Source of the DNA: Cupriavidus neocaledonicus
GTDB lineage: Bacteria; Pseudomonadota; Gammaproteobacteria; Burkholderiales; Burkholderiaceae
Reading direction: 5' to 3'
Assembly: GCF_000372525.1 (NCBI RefSeq)
Contig: NZ_AQUR01000075.1
Span: forward strand, 1 to 64,000
DNA length: 64,000 nucleotides
Part shown: one piece after another, positions 8,322-16,540 of the stretch
Position numbering within the stretch: position 1 is the stretch's first letter
How the letters are laid out: each line of letters starts with the position of its first letter
The notes under the pieces: generated by a model
Seen by the model: only the letters and a program-made list of their open reading frames with translations
What the model was told of the DNA's origin: nothing
The model's database searches: none
Position numbers and translations under genes: made by a program

Positions 8322-11009
8322 ATGTCCGCCGTACCAGAGCAGATCCTCGGCGCCTCGAGCGCCAACGACGCCGATCCCCAGGAAACCCATGAATGGCTCG
8401 ACGCCCTGCAGGGCGTGCTGGCCGCGGAAGGCCCGGCGCGTGCCGCCTTCCTGATCGACAAGCAGATCGAATACGCCCGCGTAAACGGCGTGACCCAGCC
8501 GTTCCACGCCGAGACCCAGTACATCAACACCATCCCGGTCGAGCAGCAGGCCCGCATCCCCGGCGACCAGGACATCGAGCACCGGATCCGCTCGTACACC
8601 CGCTGGAACGCCATGGCGATGGTGCTGCGTGCCAACAAGCACACCAACGTCGGCGGCCATATCTCGTCGTTTGCCTCGGCGGCGACGCTGTATGACGTCG
8701 GCTACAACCACTTCTGGCGCGCCCCGTCGGAGCAGAGCGGCGGCGACCTGGTCTTCGTGCAGGGCCACTCGGCGCCGGGCGTGTACTCGCGCGCCTTCCT
8801 GCTGGGCCGCCTGAGCCAGGACCAGCTCGACAACTTCCGCCAGGAAGTCGACGGCAAGGGCATCTCGTCGTACCCCCACCCGTGGCTGATGCCGGACTTC
8901 TGGCAGTTCCCGACCGTGTCGATGGGCCTGGGCCCGATCATGGCCATCTACCAGGCCCGCTTCATGAAGTACCTGGACAGCCGCGGCCTGGCCAAGGCCG
9001 GCGACCGCAAGGTCTGGGCCTTCCTGGGCGACGGCGAGACCGACGAGCCGGAATCGCTGGGGGCGATCGGCATGGCCGGCCGCGAGAAGCTCGACAACCT
9101 GGTCTTCGTCATCAACTGCAACCTGCAGCGCCTGGACGGCCCGGTGCGCGGCAACGGCAAGATCATCCAGGAACTGGAGTCCGAGTTCCGCGGCGCCGGC
9201 TGGAACGTGATCAAGGTGGTGTGGGGCAGCAAGTGGGACGCGCTGCTGGCGCGCGACACCAAGGGCCTGCTGATGAAGCGCATGATGGAATGCGTGGACG
9301 GCGAGTACCAGACCATGAAGGCCAAGGACGGCGCCTACGTGCGCGAGCACTTCTTCAACACGCCTGAGCTCAAGGCGATGGTCGCCGACTGGTCCGACGA
9401 GGATATCTGGCGCCTGAACCGCGGCGGCCACGACCCGCACAAGATCTACGCCGCCTACAAGGCCGCCAGCGAGCACAAGGGCCAGCCCACGCTGATCCTG
9501 GCCAAGACCATCAAGGGCTATGGCATGGGCGACGCCGGCCAGGCCATGAACGTCGCGCACCAGCAGAAGAAGATGCCGGTCGACGCGATCCGCAAGTTCC
9601 GCGACCAGTTCAACATCCCGGTCGCCGACGACAAGCTGGAAGAAGTGCCGTACATCACCTTCGAGGAAGGCTCGAAGGAACTGGAATACATGCGCCAGGC
9701 GCGCATGAACCTGGGCGGCTACCTGCCGGCGCGCCGGCAGAAGGCCGAAGCGCTGCAGGTGCCCGAGCTGAAGGCCTTCGAAGCCCTGCTCAAGGCCACC
9801 GGCGAAGGCCGCGAAGTGTCGACCACCATGGCCTTCGTGCGGATCCTGAACACGCTGCTGAAGGACAAGCAGATCGGCAAGCACGTGGTGCCCATCGTCC
9901 CGGACGAGTCGCGCACCTTCGGCATGGAAGGCCTGTTCCGCCAGGTCGGCATCTGGAACCAGGAAGGCCAGAAGTACGTGCCGGAAGACCATGACCAGCT
10001 GATGTTCTACAAGGAATCGCAGACTGGCCAGGTGCTGCAGGAAGGCATCAACGAAGCCGGCGCCATGTGCGACTGGATCGCCGCCGCGACGTCGTACTCG
10101 ACCCACGGCGTGCAGATGATCCCGTTCTACATCTACTACTCGATGTTCGGCATCCAGCGTATCGGCGACCTGTGCTGGGCCGCCGCCGACATGCGCTCGC
10201 GCGGCTTCCTGCTGGGCGGCACCGCCGGCCGCACCACGCTGAACGGCGAAGGCCTGCAGCATGAAGACGGCCACTCGCACGTGTTCCACGCCGTCATCCC
10301 GAACTGCATCTCGTACGACCCGACCTTCCAGTACGAACTGGCAGTGATCATGCAGGACGGCCTGCGCCGCATGTACGCCGAGCAGGAAGATGTCTACTAC
10401 TACCTGACGGTGATGAACGAGAACTACGAGCATCCGGAAATGCCGGCTGGCGTAGAGCAGGACATCGTCAAGGGCATGTACCAGTTCCGCAAGGGGGTCG
10501 AGAACAGCAACGCGCCGCGCGTGCAGCTGCTGGGCTCGGGCACGATCTTCCGCGAGGTGATCGCCGCCGCCGACCTGCTGAAGAAGGACTGGGGCGTCGA
10601 GTCCGACCTGTGGGGCTGCCCGAGCTTCACCGAACTGGCGCGCGACGGCCAGGCCGCAGAGCGCTTCAACCTCCTGCACCCGGCCGAGACCCAGCGCGAA
10701 GCCTTCGTCACGCAGAAGCTGAAGTCGGCGCGCGGCCCGGTGATTGCCTCGACCGACTACGTGCGCGCCTTCGCCGAACAGATCCGTCCGTACGTGCCGC
10801 GCCGCTACGTGGTGCTGGGCACCGACGGCTTCGGCCGCTCGGACACGCGCGAGAAGCTGCGCCACTTCTTCGAAGTGGACCGTTACTGGGTCACGCTGGC
10901 CGCGCTCAAGGCGCTGGCCGACGAGGGCGCGATCGGCCGCGACAAGGTCGCCGAGGCCATCAAGAAGTACAACCTCGACCCGAACAAGCCCAACCCGATG
11001 TCGGTCTGA
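8322..11009 (+). CDS. aceE: Pyruvate dehydrogenase E1 component (homodimeric type)
   Basis: The product decarboxylates pyruvate with thiamine diphosphate and passes the acetyl group to the lipoyl arm of E2. The 895-residue length is that of the single-chain E1 used by proteobacteria. Visible family features include GGHISSFAS, the ThDP-binding region FLGDGETDEPES...NCNLQRLDGPVRGNG, and the C-terminal YVVLGTDGFGRSDTR. The ATG follows AGGAGACAG. It is the first gene of the aceE-aceF-(proteasome-like)-lpdA operon; C. necator names for this locus are pdhA1, pdhB and pdhL. No sign of transfer or damage. Confidence 0.97.
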   Translation: MSAVPEQILGASSANDADPQETHEWLDALQGVLAAEGPARAAFLIDKQIEYARVNGVTQPFHAETQYINTIPVEQQARIPGDQDIEHRIRSYTRWNAMAMVLRANKHTNVGGHISSFASAATLYDVGYNHFWRAPSEQSGGDLVFVQGHSAPGVYSRAFLLGRLSQDQLDNFRQEVDGKGISSYPHPWLMPDFWQFPTVSMGLGPIMAIYQARFMKYLDSRGLAKAGDRKVWAFLGDGETDEPESLGAIGMAGREKLDNLVFVINCNLQRLDGPVRGNGKIIQELESEFRGAGWNVIKVVWGSKWDALLARDTKGLLMKRMMECVDGEYQTMKAKDGAYVREHFFNTPELKAMVADWSDEDIWRLNRGGHDPHKIYAAYKAASEHKGQPTLILAKTIKGYGMGDAGQAMNVAHQQKKMPVDAIRKFRDQFNIPVADDKLEEVPYITFEEGSKELEYMRQARMNLGGYLPARRQKAEALQVPELKAFEALLKATGEGREVSTTMAFVRILNTLLKDKQIGKHVVPIVPDESRTFGMEGLFRQVGIWNQEGQKYVPEDHDQLMFYKESQTGQVLQEGINEAGAMCDWIAAATSYSTHGVQMIPFYIYYSMFGIQRIGDLCWAAADMRSRGFLLGGTAGRTTLNGEGLQHEDGHSHVFHAVIPNCISYDPTFQYELAVIMQDGLRRMYAEQEDVYYYLTVMNENYEHPEMPAGVEQDIVKGMYQFRKGVENSNAPRVQLLGSGTIFREVIAAADLLKKDWGVESDLWGCPSFTELARDGQAAERFNLLHPAETQREAFVTQKLKSARGPVIASTDYVRAFAEQIRPYVPRRYVVLGTDGFGRSDTREKLRHFFEVDRYWVTLAALKALADEGAIGRDKVAEAIKKYNLDPNKPNPMSV

Positions 11010-11045
11010 TCCGGCAGCCTGCACCCACCCCCGCAGTACGGCAGC

Positions 11046-11097
11046 GCCGTGCCGCGGGCGCCCCGGGCCTCGTCCCGATGGCGCCTTGCGGCACGGC
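11046..11097 (+). other. Long imperfect hairpin between aceE and aceF
   Basis: GCCGTGCCGC at 11046-11055 pairs exactly with GCGGCACGGC at 11088-11097, and inside it GGCGCC at 11057-11062 pairs with 11080-11085. There is no T-tract, so it is more likely an mRNA processing or stability element, or a weak attenuator, than a terminator. Confidence 0.45.
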
Positions 11098-11176
11098 GGC
11101 GTGACAGAAGCGGGCGGCGAAGGTAATCTCGCCGCTTGCGGACGTCGCGCGTGCCGGCCTGCTCAGGAGACACTGA

Positions 11177-12898
11177 ATGAGTCAAGCGATTGAAATCAAG
11201 GTGCCGGATATCGGCGACTATGACGCCGTTCCCGTCATTGAAGTGCATGTGAAACCCGGCGACAGCATCAACGCGGAAGACGCGCTGGTGACGCTCGAGT
11301 CGGACAAGGCCACCATGGACGTGCCCTCGCCGCAGGCCGGCGTGGTCAAGGACGTGAGGATCAAGGTGGGCGACAACGTGGCCGAAGGCTCGGTGCTGGT
11401 GATGCTGGAGCCGGCCGGACAGGCCGCAGCCGCGCCCGCGCCTGCACCGGCTGCTGCGCCCGCGCCGGCTCCTGCGGCAGCGGCAGCGGCTGCGGCCCCC
11501 GCACCGGCTCCGGCTCCGGCTCCGGCTCCGGCCGCAGCGCCGGCCGGCGCAGGCGGCACCATCGAAGTCAAGGTGCCGGATATCGGCGACTACGACGCCG
11601 TGCCCGTGATCGAAGTCCACGTCAAGCCGGGCGACACCATCAGCGCCGAAGACGCCGTGGTGACGCTGGAATCGGACAAGGCCACCATGGACGTGCCCTC
11701 GCCGCAGGGCGGCGTGGTCAAGGAAGTCAAGGTCAAGGTCGGCGACAACGTGTCGGAAGGCACGCTGCTGCTGATCCTCGAAGGCGCTGCCACTGGCGCG
11801 GCTGCCGCACCGGCTGCTGCTGCCGCGGCACCCGCCCCGGCTGCCAGCGCGCCGGCACCCGCACCCGCACCCGCACCGGCTCCGGCAGCCGCCGCTGCGC
11901 CGGCCGCCGCGCCCGCTGCTGCGCCGGCCGCCGCGCCCGCTGCTGCGCCGGCCGCCGCCGCCGGCGCAACCGGCAAGGCCGCCCACGCCAGCCCCTCGGT
12001 GCGCAAGTTCGCGCGCGAGCTGGGCGTCGATGTCTCGCGCGTGCCTGGCACCGGTCCCAAGGGCCGCATCACCCAGGAAGACGTGCAGAACTACGTCAAG
12101 GGCGTGATGACCGGCCAGGCCGCCGCGCCGGCCCAGGCTGCCGCGGCCGGCACCGGTGGTGGCGAGCTCGGCCTGCTGCCGTGGCCGAAGGTCGATTTCA
12201 CCCGCTTCGGCGAGGTCGAAAGCAAGGCCCTGTCGCGCATCAAGAAGATCTCGGGTGCCAACCTGCACCGCAACTGGGTCATGATCCCGCACGTCACCAA
12301 CCACGACGAAGCGGACATCACCGACCTGGAAGCCTTCCGCGTCCAGCTGAACAAGGAAAACGAGAAGGCCGGCATCAAGGTGACCATGCTGGCGTTCATG
12401 ATCAAGGCCACGGTCGCGGCGCTGAAGAAGTTCCCGAACTTCAATGCCTCGCTCGACGGCGACAACCTGGTGCTGAAGAAATACTTCAACATCGGCTTCG
12501 CCGCCGACACCCCGAACGGCCTGGTGGTGCCGGTGATCAAGGACGCCGACAAGAAGGGCGTGCTCGAGATCAGCCAGGAAATGGGCGAGCTGGCCAAGCT
12601 GGCGCGCGACGGCAAGCTCAAGCCCGACCAGATGCAGGGCGGCTGCTTCTCGATCTCGTCGCTGGGCGGCATCGGCGGCACGTACTTCACGCCAATCATC
12701 AATGCGCCCGAAGTGGCCATCATGGGCGTGTGCAAGTCGTACATGAAGCCGGTCTGGGACGGCAAGCAGTTTGCGCCGCGCCTGACGCTGCCGCTGTCGC
12801 TGTCGTGGGACCACCGCGTCATCGACGGTGCCGAGGCCGCGCGCTTCAACACCTACTTCGCGCAACTGCTGGCGGACTTCCGCCGCATCCTGCTCTAA
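11177..12898 (+). CDS. aceF: Pyruvate dehydrogenase E2, dihydrolipoamide acetyltransferase with two lipoyl domains
   Basis: The core of the complex, it moves the acetyl group to CoA. The 573 residues comprise two nearly identical lipoyl domains (about 3-77 and 127-201) with lipoylated lysines K44 and K168 in ESDKATMD, each followed by a long Ala/Pro linker. Then come a peripheral subunit-binding domain (ASPSVRKFARELGVDVSRVPG...GRITQEDV) and the catalytic domain with H546 in SWDHRVIDGAEAARF. The linkers are encoded by repetitive GC-rich DNA, including a 24-base tandem repeat near 11901-11948. An AGGAGA site precedes the ATG. A 167-base gap separates it from aceE. Confidence 0.97.
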   Translation: MSQAIEIKVPDIGDYDAVPVIEVHVKPGDSINAEDALVTLESDKATMDVPSPQAGVVKDVRIKVGDNVAEGSVLVMLEPAGQAAAAPAPAPAAAPAPAPAAAAAAAAPAPAPAPAPAPAAAPAGAGGTIEVKVPDIGDYDAVPVIEVHVKPGDTISAEDAVVTLESDKATMDVPSPQGGVVKEVKVKVGDNVSEGTLLLILEGAATGAAAAPAAAAAAPAPAASAPAPAPAPAPAPAAAAAPAAAPAAAPAAAPAAAPAAAAGATGKAAHASPSVRKFARELGVDVSRVPGTGPKGRITQEDVQNYVKGVMTGQAAAPAQAAAAGTGGGELGLLPWPKVDFTRFGEVESKALSRIKKISGANLHRNWVMIPHVTNHDEADITDLEAFRVQLNKENEKAGIKVTMLAFMIKATVAALKKFPNFNASLDGDNLVLKKYFNIGFAADTPNGLVVPVIKDADKKGVLEISQEMGELAKLARDGKLKPDQMQGGCFSISSLGGIGGTYFTPIINAPEVAIMGVCKSYMKPVWDGKQFAPRLTLPLSLSWDHRVIDGAEAARFNTYFAQLLADFRRILL

Positions 12899-12970
12899 GC
12901 GGGGTGGCGCCGCGCGGGCGGGGCAGCGGCCCGGCCCGCGCGGCGCGCCACGCGCAACCGGGAGCAAGCC

Positions 12971-13645
12971 ATGACTACCTGTGTTGTCGTCAGGAAGGGC
13001 GCCGAGGTCGCGATCGCGGCCGATGCGCTCGTGACCTTCGGCGATACGCGCCTGTCGCGCGCGTACGAGCGCAACCAGAAAGTGTTTCCGGTGGGCGACG
13101 GCTTTATCGCGCTGGCCGGGACCACGGCGCACTTCCCGGTGATGCGCACGCTGCTGGCGGGGCTGGGCGACGAGTGCCGGCTGGGCTCGCGCGACGACGT
13201 CTTCCGCACCTTCCTGAAGGTGCACGAGAAGCTGAAGTCGGACTACTTCGTCAATACCAAGGAAGACGATGACGATCCCTACGAGTCGTCGCAGATCGTA
13301 TGCCTGATCGCCAATCCGGCGGGCATCTTCGGCGTCTACTCGTACCGCGAGGTGTTTTCGTTCGACCGCTTCTGGGGCATCGGCTCCGGGCGCAACTACG
13401 CGCTCGGCGCGATGCACGCGGTCTATGACCGGCCGGACCTCGGCGCGGGCGAGATCGCGCGCATCGGCGTCGATGCCGGCGTGGAATTCGACAAGAGTTC
13501 GGCCGGGCCGATCGAGGTGCATACCGTGCCTCTGCACGAGCAGGACGCCGCGGCGGCACCCGACGAAGACGATGGCGCGGACGATGGCGCGGGCGGCAAT
13601 CCGCGCGGCGGCAACGCAGCAACCAACAACGACGGCGCGCCCTGA
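12971..13645 (+). CDS. Proteasome-like Ntn hydrolase (BPH-type HslV homologue)
   Basis: The 224-residue protein begins MTTCVVVRKG, so removal of Met1 would expose Thr2 as the N-terminal nucleophile, as in HslV. HslV-like landmarks follow: IAADALVTFGDTRL, a lysine in NQKVFPVGDGFIALAGTTAHF at the place of the catalytic lysine, and WGIGSGRNYALGAM where HslV has a GSGG turn. Established family knowledge: betaproteobacteria carry a self-compartmentalising HslV relative called BPH, and this looks like one; I assign it by motif only. Odd points are an acidic insert (KEDDDDPYESS) and a 35-residue low-complexity acidic, Asn/Gly-rich tail. No HslU-like ATPase is adjacent. It sits in the PDH operon, 72 bases after aceF and 33 before lpdA. 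Confidence 0.75.
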   Translation: MTTCVVVRKGAEVAIAADALVTFGDTRLSRAYERNQKVFPVGDGFIALAGTTAHFPVMRTLLAGLGDECRLGSRDDVFRTFLKVHEKLKSDYFVNTKEDDDDPYESSQIVCLIANPAGIFGVYSYREVFSFDRFWGIGSGRNYALGAMHAVYDRPDLGAGEIARIGVDAGVEFDKSSAGPIEVHTVPLHEQDAAAAPDEDDGADDGAGGNPRGGNAATNNDGAP

Positions 13646-13678
13646 AGCCGGGAGGCGGGCGCGCATATAGGAGCAAAC

Positions 13679-15469
13679 ATGAGTGTGATCGAAGTCAAGG
13701 TGCCGGATATCGGCGATTTCGACGCGGTGGAAGTGATCGAGGTGCTGGTCAAGGCCGGCGACACGGTCGAGGTGGAACAGTCCCTGATCGTGCTGGAATC
13801 CGACAAGGCCAGCATGGACGTGCCGTCGTCGGCCGCCGGCAAGGTGGTCGACGTCAAGGTCAAGGTAGGCGACAAGGTGGGCCAGGGTGCGGTGATCTGC
13901 ACCATCGAAGCCCAGGCCGCTGCCGCCGCCCCCGCGCCCGCGCAGGCAGCGGCCGCGGCCGCGGCCCCGGCGCAGGCTCCCGCGCCGGCAGCGGCGGCGC
14001 CTGCCCCGGCCGCCGCCAGCCACGCCGGCGGTGCCGATATCCAGTGCGAGATGCTGGTGCTGGGCGCCGGCCCCGGCGGCTATTCGGCCGCCTTCCGCGC
14101 CGCCGACCTGGGCATGAACACCGTGCTGGTGGAGCGCTACGGCACCCTCGGCGGGGTCTGCCTGAACGTGGGCTGCATCCCCTCCAAGGCGCTGCTGCAC
14201 AACGCCGCGGTGATCGACGAGGCCAAGGCGCTGGCCGCCCACGGCATCCTGTTCGGCGAAGCCAAGATCGACCTGGACGGCCTGCGCCACTACAAGAACC
14301 AGGTGGTGGGCAAGCTCACCGGCGGCCTGGCCGGCATGGCCAAGGCGCGCAAGGTGCAGGTGGTGCGCGGCGTGGGCAACTTCCTCGACCCGCATCACCT
14401 GGAAGTCGAACTGACCGAGGGCGAAGGCAAGCAGACCACCGGCAAGAAGACCGTGATCCGCTTCGAGAAGGCCATCATCGCCGCCGGCAGCCAGGCGGTG
14501 AAGCTGCCCTTCATCCCGGAAGACCCGCGCATCGTCGACTCGACCGGCGCGCTGGAGCTGCCGGAAGTGCCCAACAAGATGCTGGTCATCGGCGGCGGCA
14601 TCATCGGCCTGGAAATGGCCACGGTGTACAGCACGCTGGGCGCCGACATCGATGTGGTCGAAATGTTGCCGGGCCTGATGAACGGCGCCGACCGCGACCT
14701 GGTCAAGGTCTGGGAAAAGAAGAACAAGGACCGCTTCGGCAAGGTGATGCTGAATACCAAGACGGTCGCGGTCGAAGCCAGGCCGGACGGCATCTACGTC
14801 AGGTTCGAGGGCGAGGCCGCGCCGGCCGAGCCGCAGCGCTATGACCTGGTGCTGGTGTCGGTGGGCCGCGCGCCCAACGGCAAGCGCATCGGCGCCGAGA
14901 AGGCGGGCGTGGCCGTGACCGAGCGCGGCTTTATCAATGTCGACAAGCAGATGCGCACCAACGTGCCGCATATCTACGCGATCGGCGATATCGTCGGCCA
15001 GCCGATGCTGGCGCACAAGGCCGTGCACGAGGCCCACGTGGCCGCGGAAGCCGCGCATGGCGAGAAGGCCTTCTTCGACGCCAAGCAGATTCCGTCGGTG
15101 GCCTTCACCGATCCGGAAGTGGCCTGGGCCGGCCTGACCGAAGACGAGTGCAAGGCGCAGGGCATCAAGTACAGCAAGGGCGTGTTCCCGTGGGCGGCTT
15201 CCGGCCGCGCCATCGCCAACGGCCGCGACGAGGGCTTCACCAAGCTGATCTTCGACGAGGAAACGCATCGCGTGATCGGCGGCGGCATCGTCGGCACGCA
15301 TGCCGGCGACCTGATCAGCGAAGTGTGCCTGGCGATCGAGATGGGCGCCGACGCCGTCGATATCGGCAAGACCATCCATCCGCACCCGACGCTGGGTGAG
15401 TCGATCGGCATGGCGGCGGAGATCTACGAAGGCACGTGCACCGACGTGCCGCCGCCGCGCAAGCGTTAA
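13679..15469 (+). CDS. lpdA: Dihydrolipoamide dehydrogenase (E3) with N-terminal lipoyl domain
   Basis: This flavoprotein reoxidises the dihydrolipoyl arms of E2 and delivers electrons to NAD. The 596-residue chain starts with its own lipoyl domain (about 1-75, lysine K43 in ESDKASMD). A roughly 45-residue Ala/Pro linker follows, then the E3 core with FAD site [15 protein letters not shown], redox disulfide C161/C166 in [16 protein letters not shown] site [15 protein letters not shown], and the C-terminal HPHPTLGES with the His-Glu dyad. The lipoyl-E3 fusion is known from Neisseria and Ralstonia/Cupriavidus PDH clusters. It closes the operon, with a strong hairpin directly downstream. Confidence 0.97.
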   Translation: MSVIEVKVPDIGDFDAVEVIEVLVKAGDTVEVEQSLIVLESDKASMDVPSSAAGKVVDVKVKVGDKVGQGAVICTIEAQAAAAAPAPAQAAAAAAAPAQAPAPAAAAPAPAAASHAGGADIQCEMLVLGAGPGGYSAAFRAADLGMNTVLVERYGTLGGVCLNVGCIPSKALLHNAAVIDEAKALAAHGILFGEAKIDLDGLRHYKNQVVGKLTGGLAGMAKARKVQVVRGVGNFLDPHHLEVELTEGEGKQTTGKKTVIRFEKAIIAAGSQAVKLPFIPEDPRIVDSTGALELPEVPNKMLVIGGGIIGLEMATVYSTLGADIDVVEMLPGLMNGADRDLVKVWEKKNKDRFGKVMLNTKTVAVEARPDGIYVRFEGEAAPAEPQRYDLVLVSVGRAPNGKRIGAEKAGVAVTERGFINVDKQMRTNVPHIYAIGDIVGQPMLAHKAVHEAHVAAEAAHGEKAFFDAKQIPSVAFTDPEVAWAGLTEDECKAQGIKYSKGVFPWAASGRAIANGRDEGFTKLIFDEETHRVIGGGIVGTHAGDLISEVCLAIEMGADAVDIGKTIHPHPTLGESIGMAAEIYEGTCTDVPPPRKR

Positions 15470-15484
15470 ATCCGGCCTGGCGCA

Positions 15485-15517
15485 CACTGCTCGTCCGCCC
15501 CGTGCGGACGAGCAGTG
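15485..15517 (+). terminator. 13-bp perfect hairpin after lpdA
   Basis: CACTGCTCGTCCG at 15485-15497 pairs perfectly with 15505-15517 around a 7-base loop, 15 bases after the lpdA stop. The position suggests the end of the PDH operon, although no T-tract follows. Confidence 0.65.
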
Positions 15518-15638
15518 CGTGCAACGAGCCGGGTACTTGCAGGCGTCGCGCCTGGCAGTAGCGATGATGCGATCAGCGTAATCCCCGGGCGAGTCAGCGT
15601 TTCTTCACCGGACGCCATGACTACACGTTACCGCAGCG

Positions 15639-16115
15639 TCATAACATGCGGCGAAGCCGGGGGCCGACTTCCTCGAAGCCGTTGCCCAGATAGAACGCGA
15701 GCGTGCGCTCCCATTTTGGCTGAGCCGGTGCGCCGACTTCCAATCGCGTCCATCCTCGCTCGCGCCCTTGCTGCAGGGCCGCCGCGATCAGGCGAGGTGC
15801 AATGCCCCGCGATCTCATGTCGGGGCGAACGTACAGCTCCGTGATAAGGCCAAACCTGCCGCCCGCGTAGATCGCGGAGCATTCGTTCAGAATGATCACG
15901 CCAACGGGCTCGTCGCCCGCGCAGGCCATGACTGCGACAACGTTGGCGTCGGCGAGAACGGTTTCCGCGTTGCGCGTCGCGGCTTCCATCCCCAGATCCT
16001 TGCCGCCCGAGAGCTCTCCGACCAGGGCATGGACGAAACGGGCCACGGTTACCGCGTCTGCAACTTCGGCGCGGCGGGTGAAGGCGGTCGGGATCGTTTC
16101 TCCAAGGTTCTCCAT
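15639..16115 (-). CDS. GNAT-family N-acetyltransferase
   Basis: The 158-residue protein has the GNAT fold pattern: an N-terminal strand with AVTVARFVHALVGEL, the central VGVIILNECSAIYAGGRFGLITELYV strands, the acetyl-CoA loop motif A (VRPDMRSRGIAPRLIAAAL, an R-x2-G-x-A type), and the C-terminal AFYLGNGFEEVG typical of the family. The acceptor cannot be told from sequence; small-molecule amine, drug or protein targets are all possible. It stands alone between the PDH operon and the malonate block, on the opposite strand to both. Confidence 0.85.
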   Translation of the reverse strand: MENLGETIPTAFTRRAEVADAVTVARFVHALVGELSGGKDLGMEAATRNAETVLADANVVAVMACAGDEPVGVIILNECSAIYAGGRFGLITELYVRPDMRSRGIAPRLIAAALQQGRERGWTRLEVGAPAQPKWERTLAFYLGNGFEEVGPRLRRML

Positions 16116-16540
16116 ACATAGTCCGCCCGAGAGGCCGGGATCTGATGTTGCGCTGGAGGCACGTCAATGGCCCGGCCGACAGCATGCCATTCAGCGCCAT
16201 GGCAAGGCAACCATTCCTTGTGCCGGCCGTCCGGCGTTTCTTGCATGCCTGCTTTCCGCTTTCCGTAAGGATCGGCCCAGGCGCTTAATTGATGGCCGCG
16301 TCGCGGCGCCATATCGTTCAGCCAGACCAACAAGATATAGCGGACGCGGTTTCGGACCCGGCGGTCGGTGCCGTTCCATGCGGCCGCACAGACCAGGAGA
16401 CAACATCATGGCCTATCCCTTCCATACGTTGCCGTAGCGGCGGACCTGCATCTCCGGCAGCCGGCCCGCCGTGCTGCCGCATTCCCCTGACTTACTTGCC
16501 AGTCGGTGTGCGCGGACGCGCAAGCCGCCACGGAGCCGTC
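16116..16540. other. 425-base gap upstream of matC with no recognised gene
   Basis: Open frames exist on both strands but none resembles a protein I know, and none has a convincing start except the nine-codon frame at 16408. The region should hold the promoters for the acetyltransferase (leftward) and matC (rightward). A decayed gene is possible. Confidence 0.4.
16408..16437 (+). CDS. Nine-codon open frame with a strong ribosome binding site (possible leader peptide)
   Basis: ATG at 16408 follows AGGAGACAAC and encodes MAYPFHTLP before TAG. It lies 103 bases upstream of matC. The ribosome binding site is better than that of matC itself. It may be a regulatory leader peptide, or the start of a decayed gene. 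Composition shows no run of a single regulatory amino acid. Confidence 0.3.
   Translation: MAYPFHTLP

Noticed and set aside
7602..11024. An 1140-codon open frame antisense to aceE
   Set aside because: Same shadow effect; aceE on the plus strand is complete and well conserved.
11901..11960. Short tandem repeats that might suggest a CRISPR or minisatellite array
   Set aside because: They are in frame, encode an Ala/Pro linker of E2 and have no spacers.
12971..13645. Calling the gene hslV itself
   Set aside because: True hslV is paired with hslU and is shorter; the acidic insert, long tail and PDH context point to the separate BPH-type group.
10883..15487. A 1534-codon open frame antisense to aceF, the proteasome-like gene and lpdA
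   Set aside because: It arises from high GC and strong codon bias of the opposite strand; the sense strand has recognisable enzymes, and the antisense product is Arg/His/Gly-rich without domains.
16049..16333. A 94-codon minus-strand frame upstream of the acetyltransferase
   Set aside because: It overlaps the acetyltransferase 5' end, has no ribosome binding site and resembles nothing known to me.
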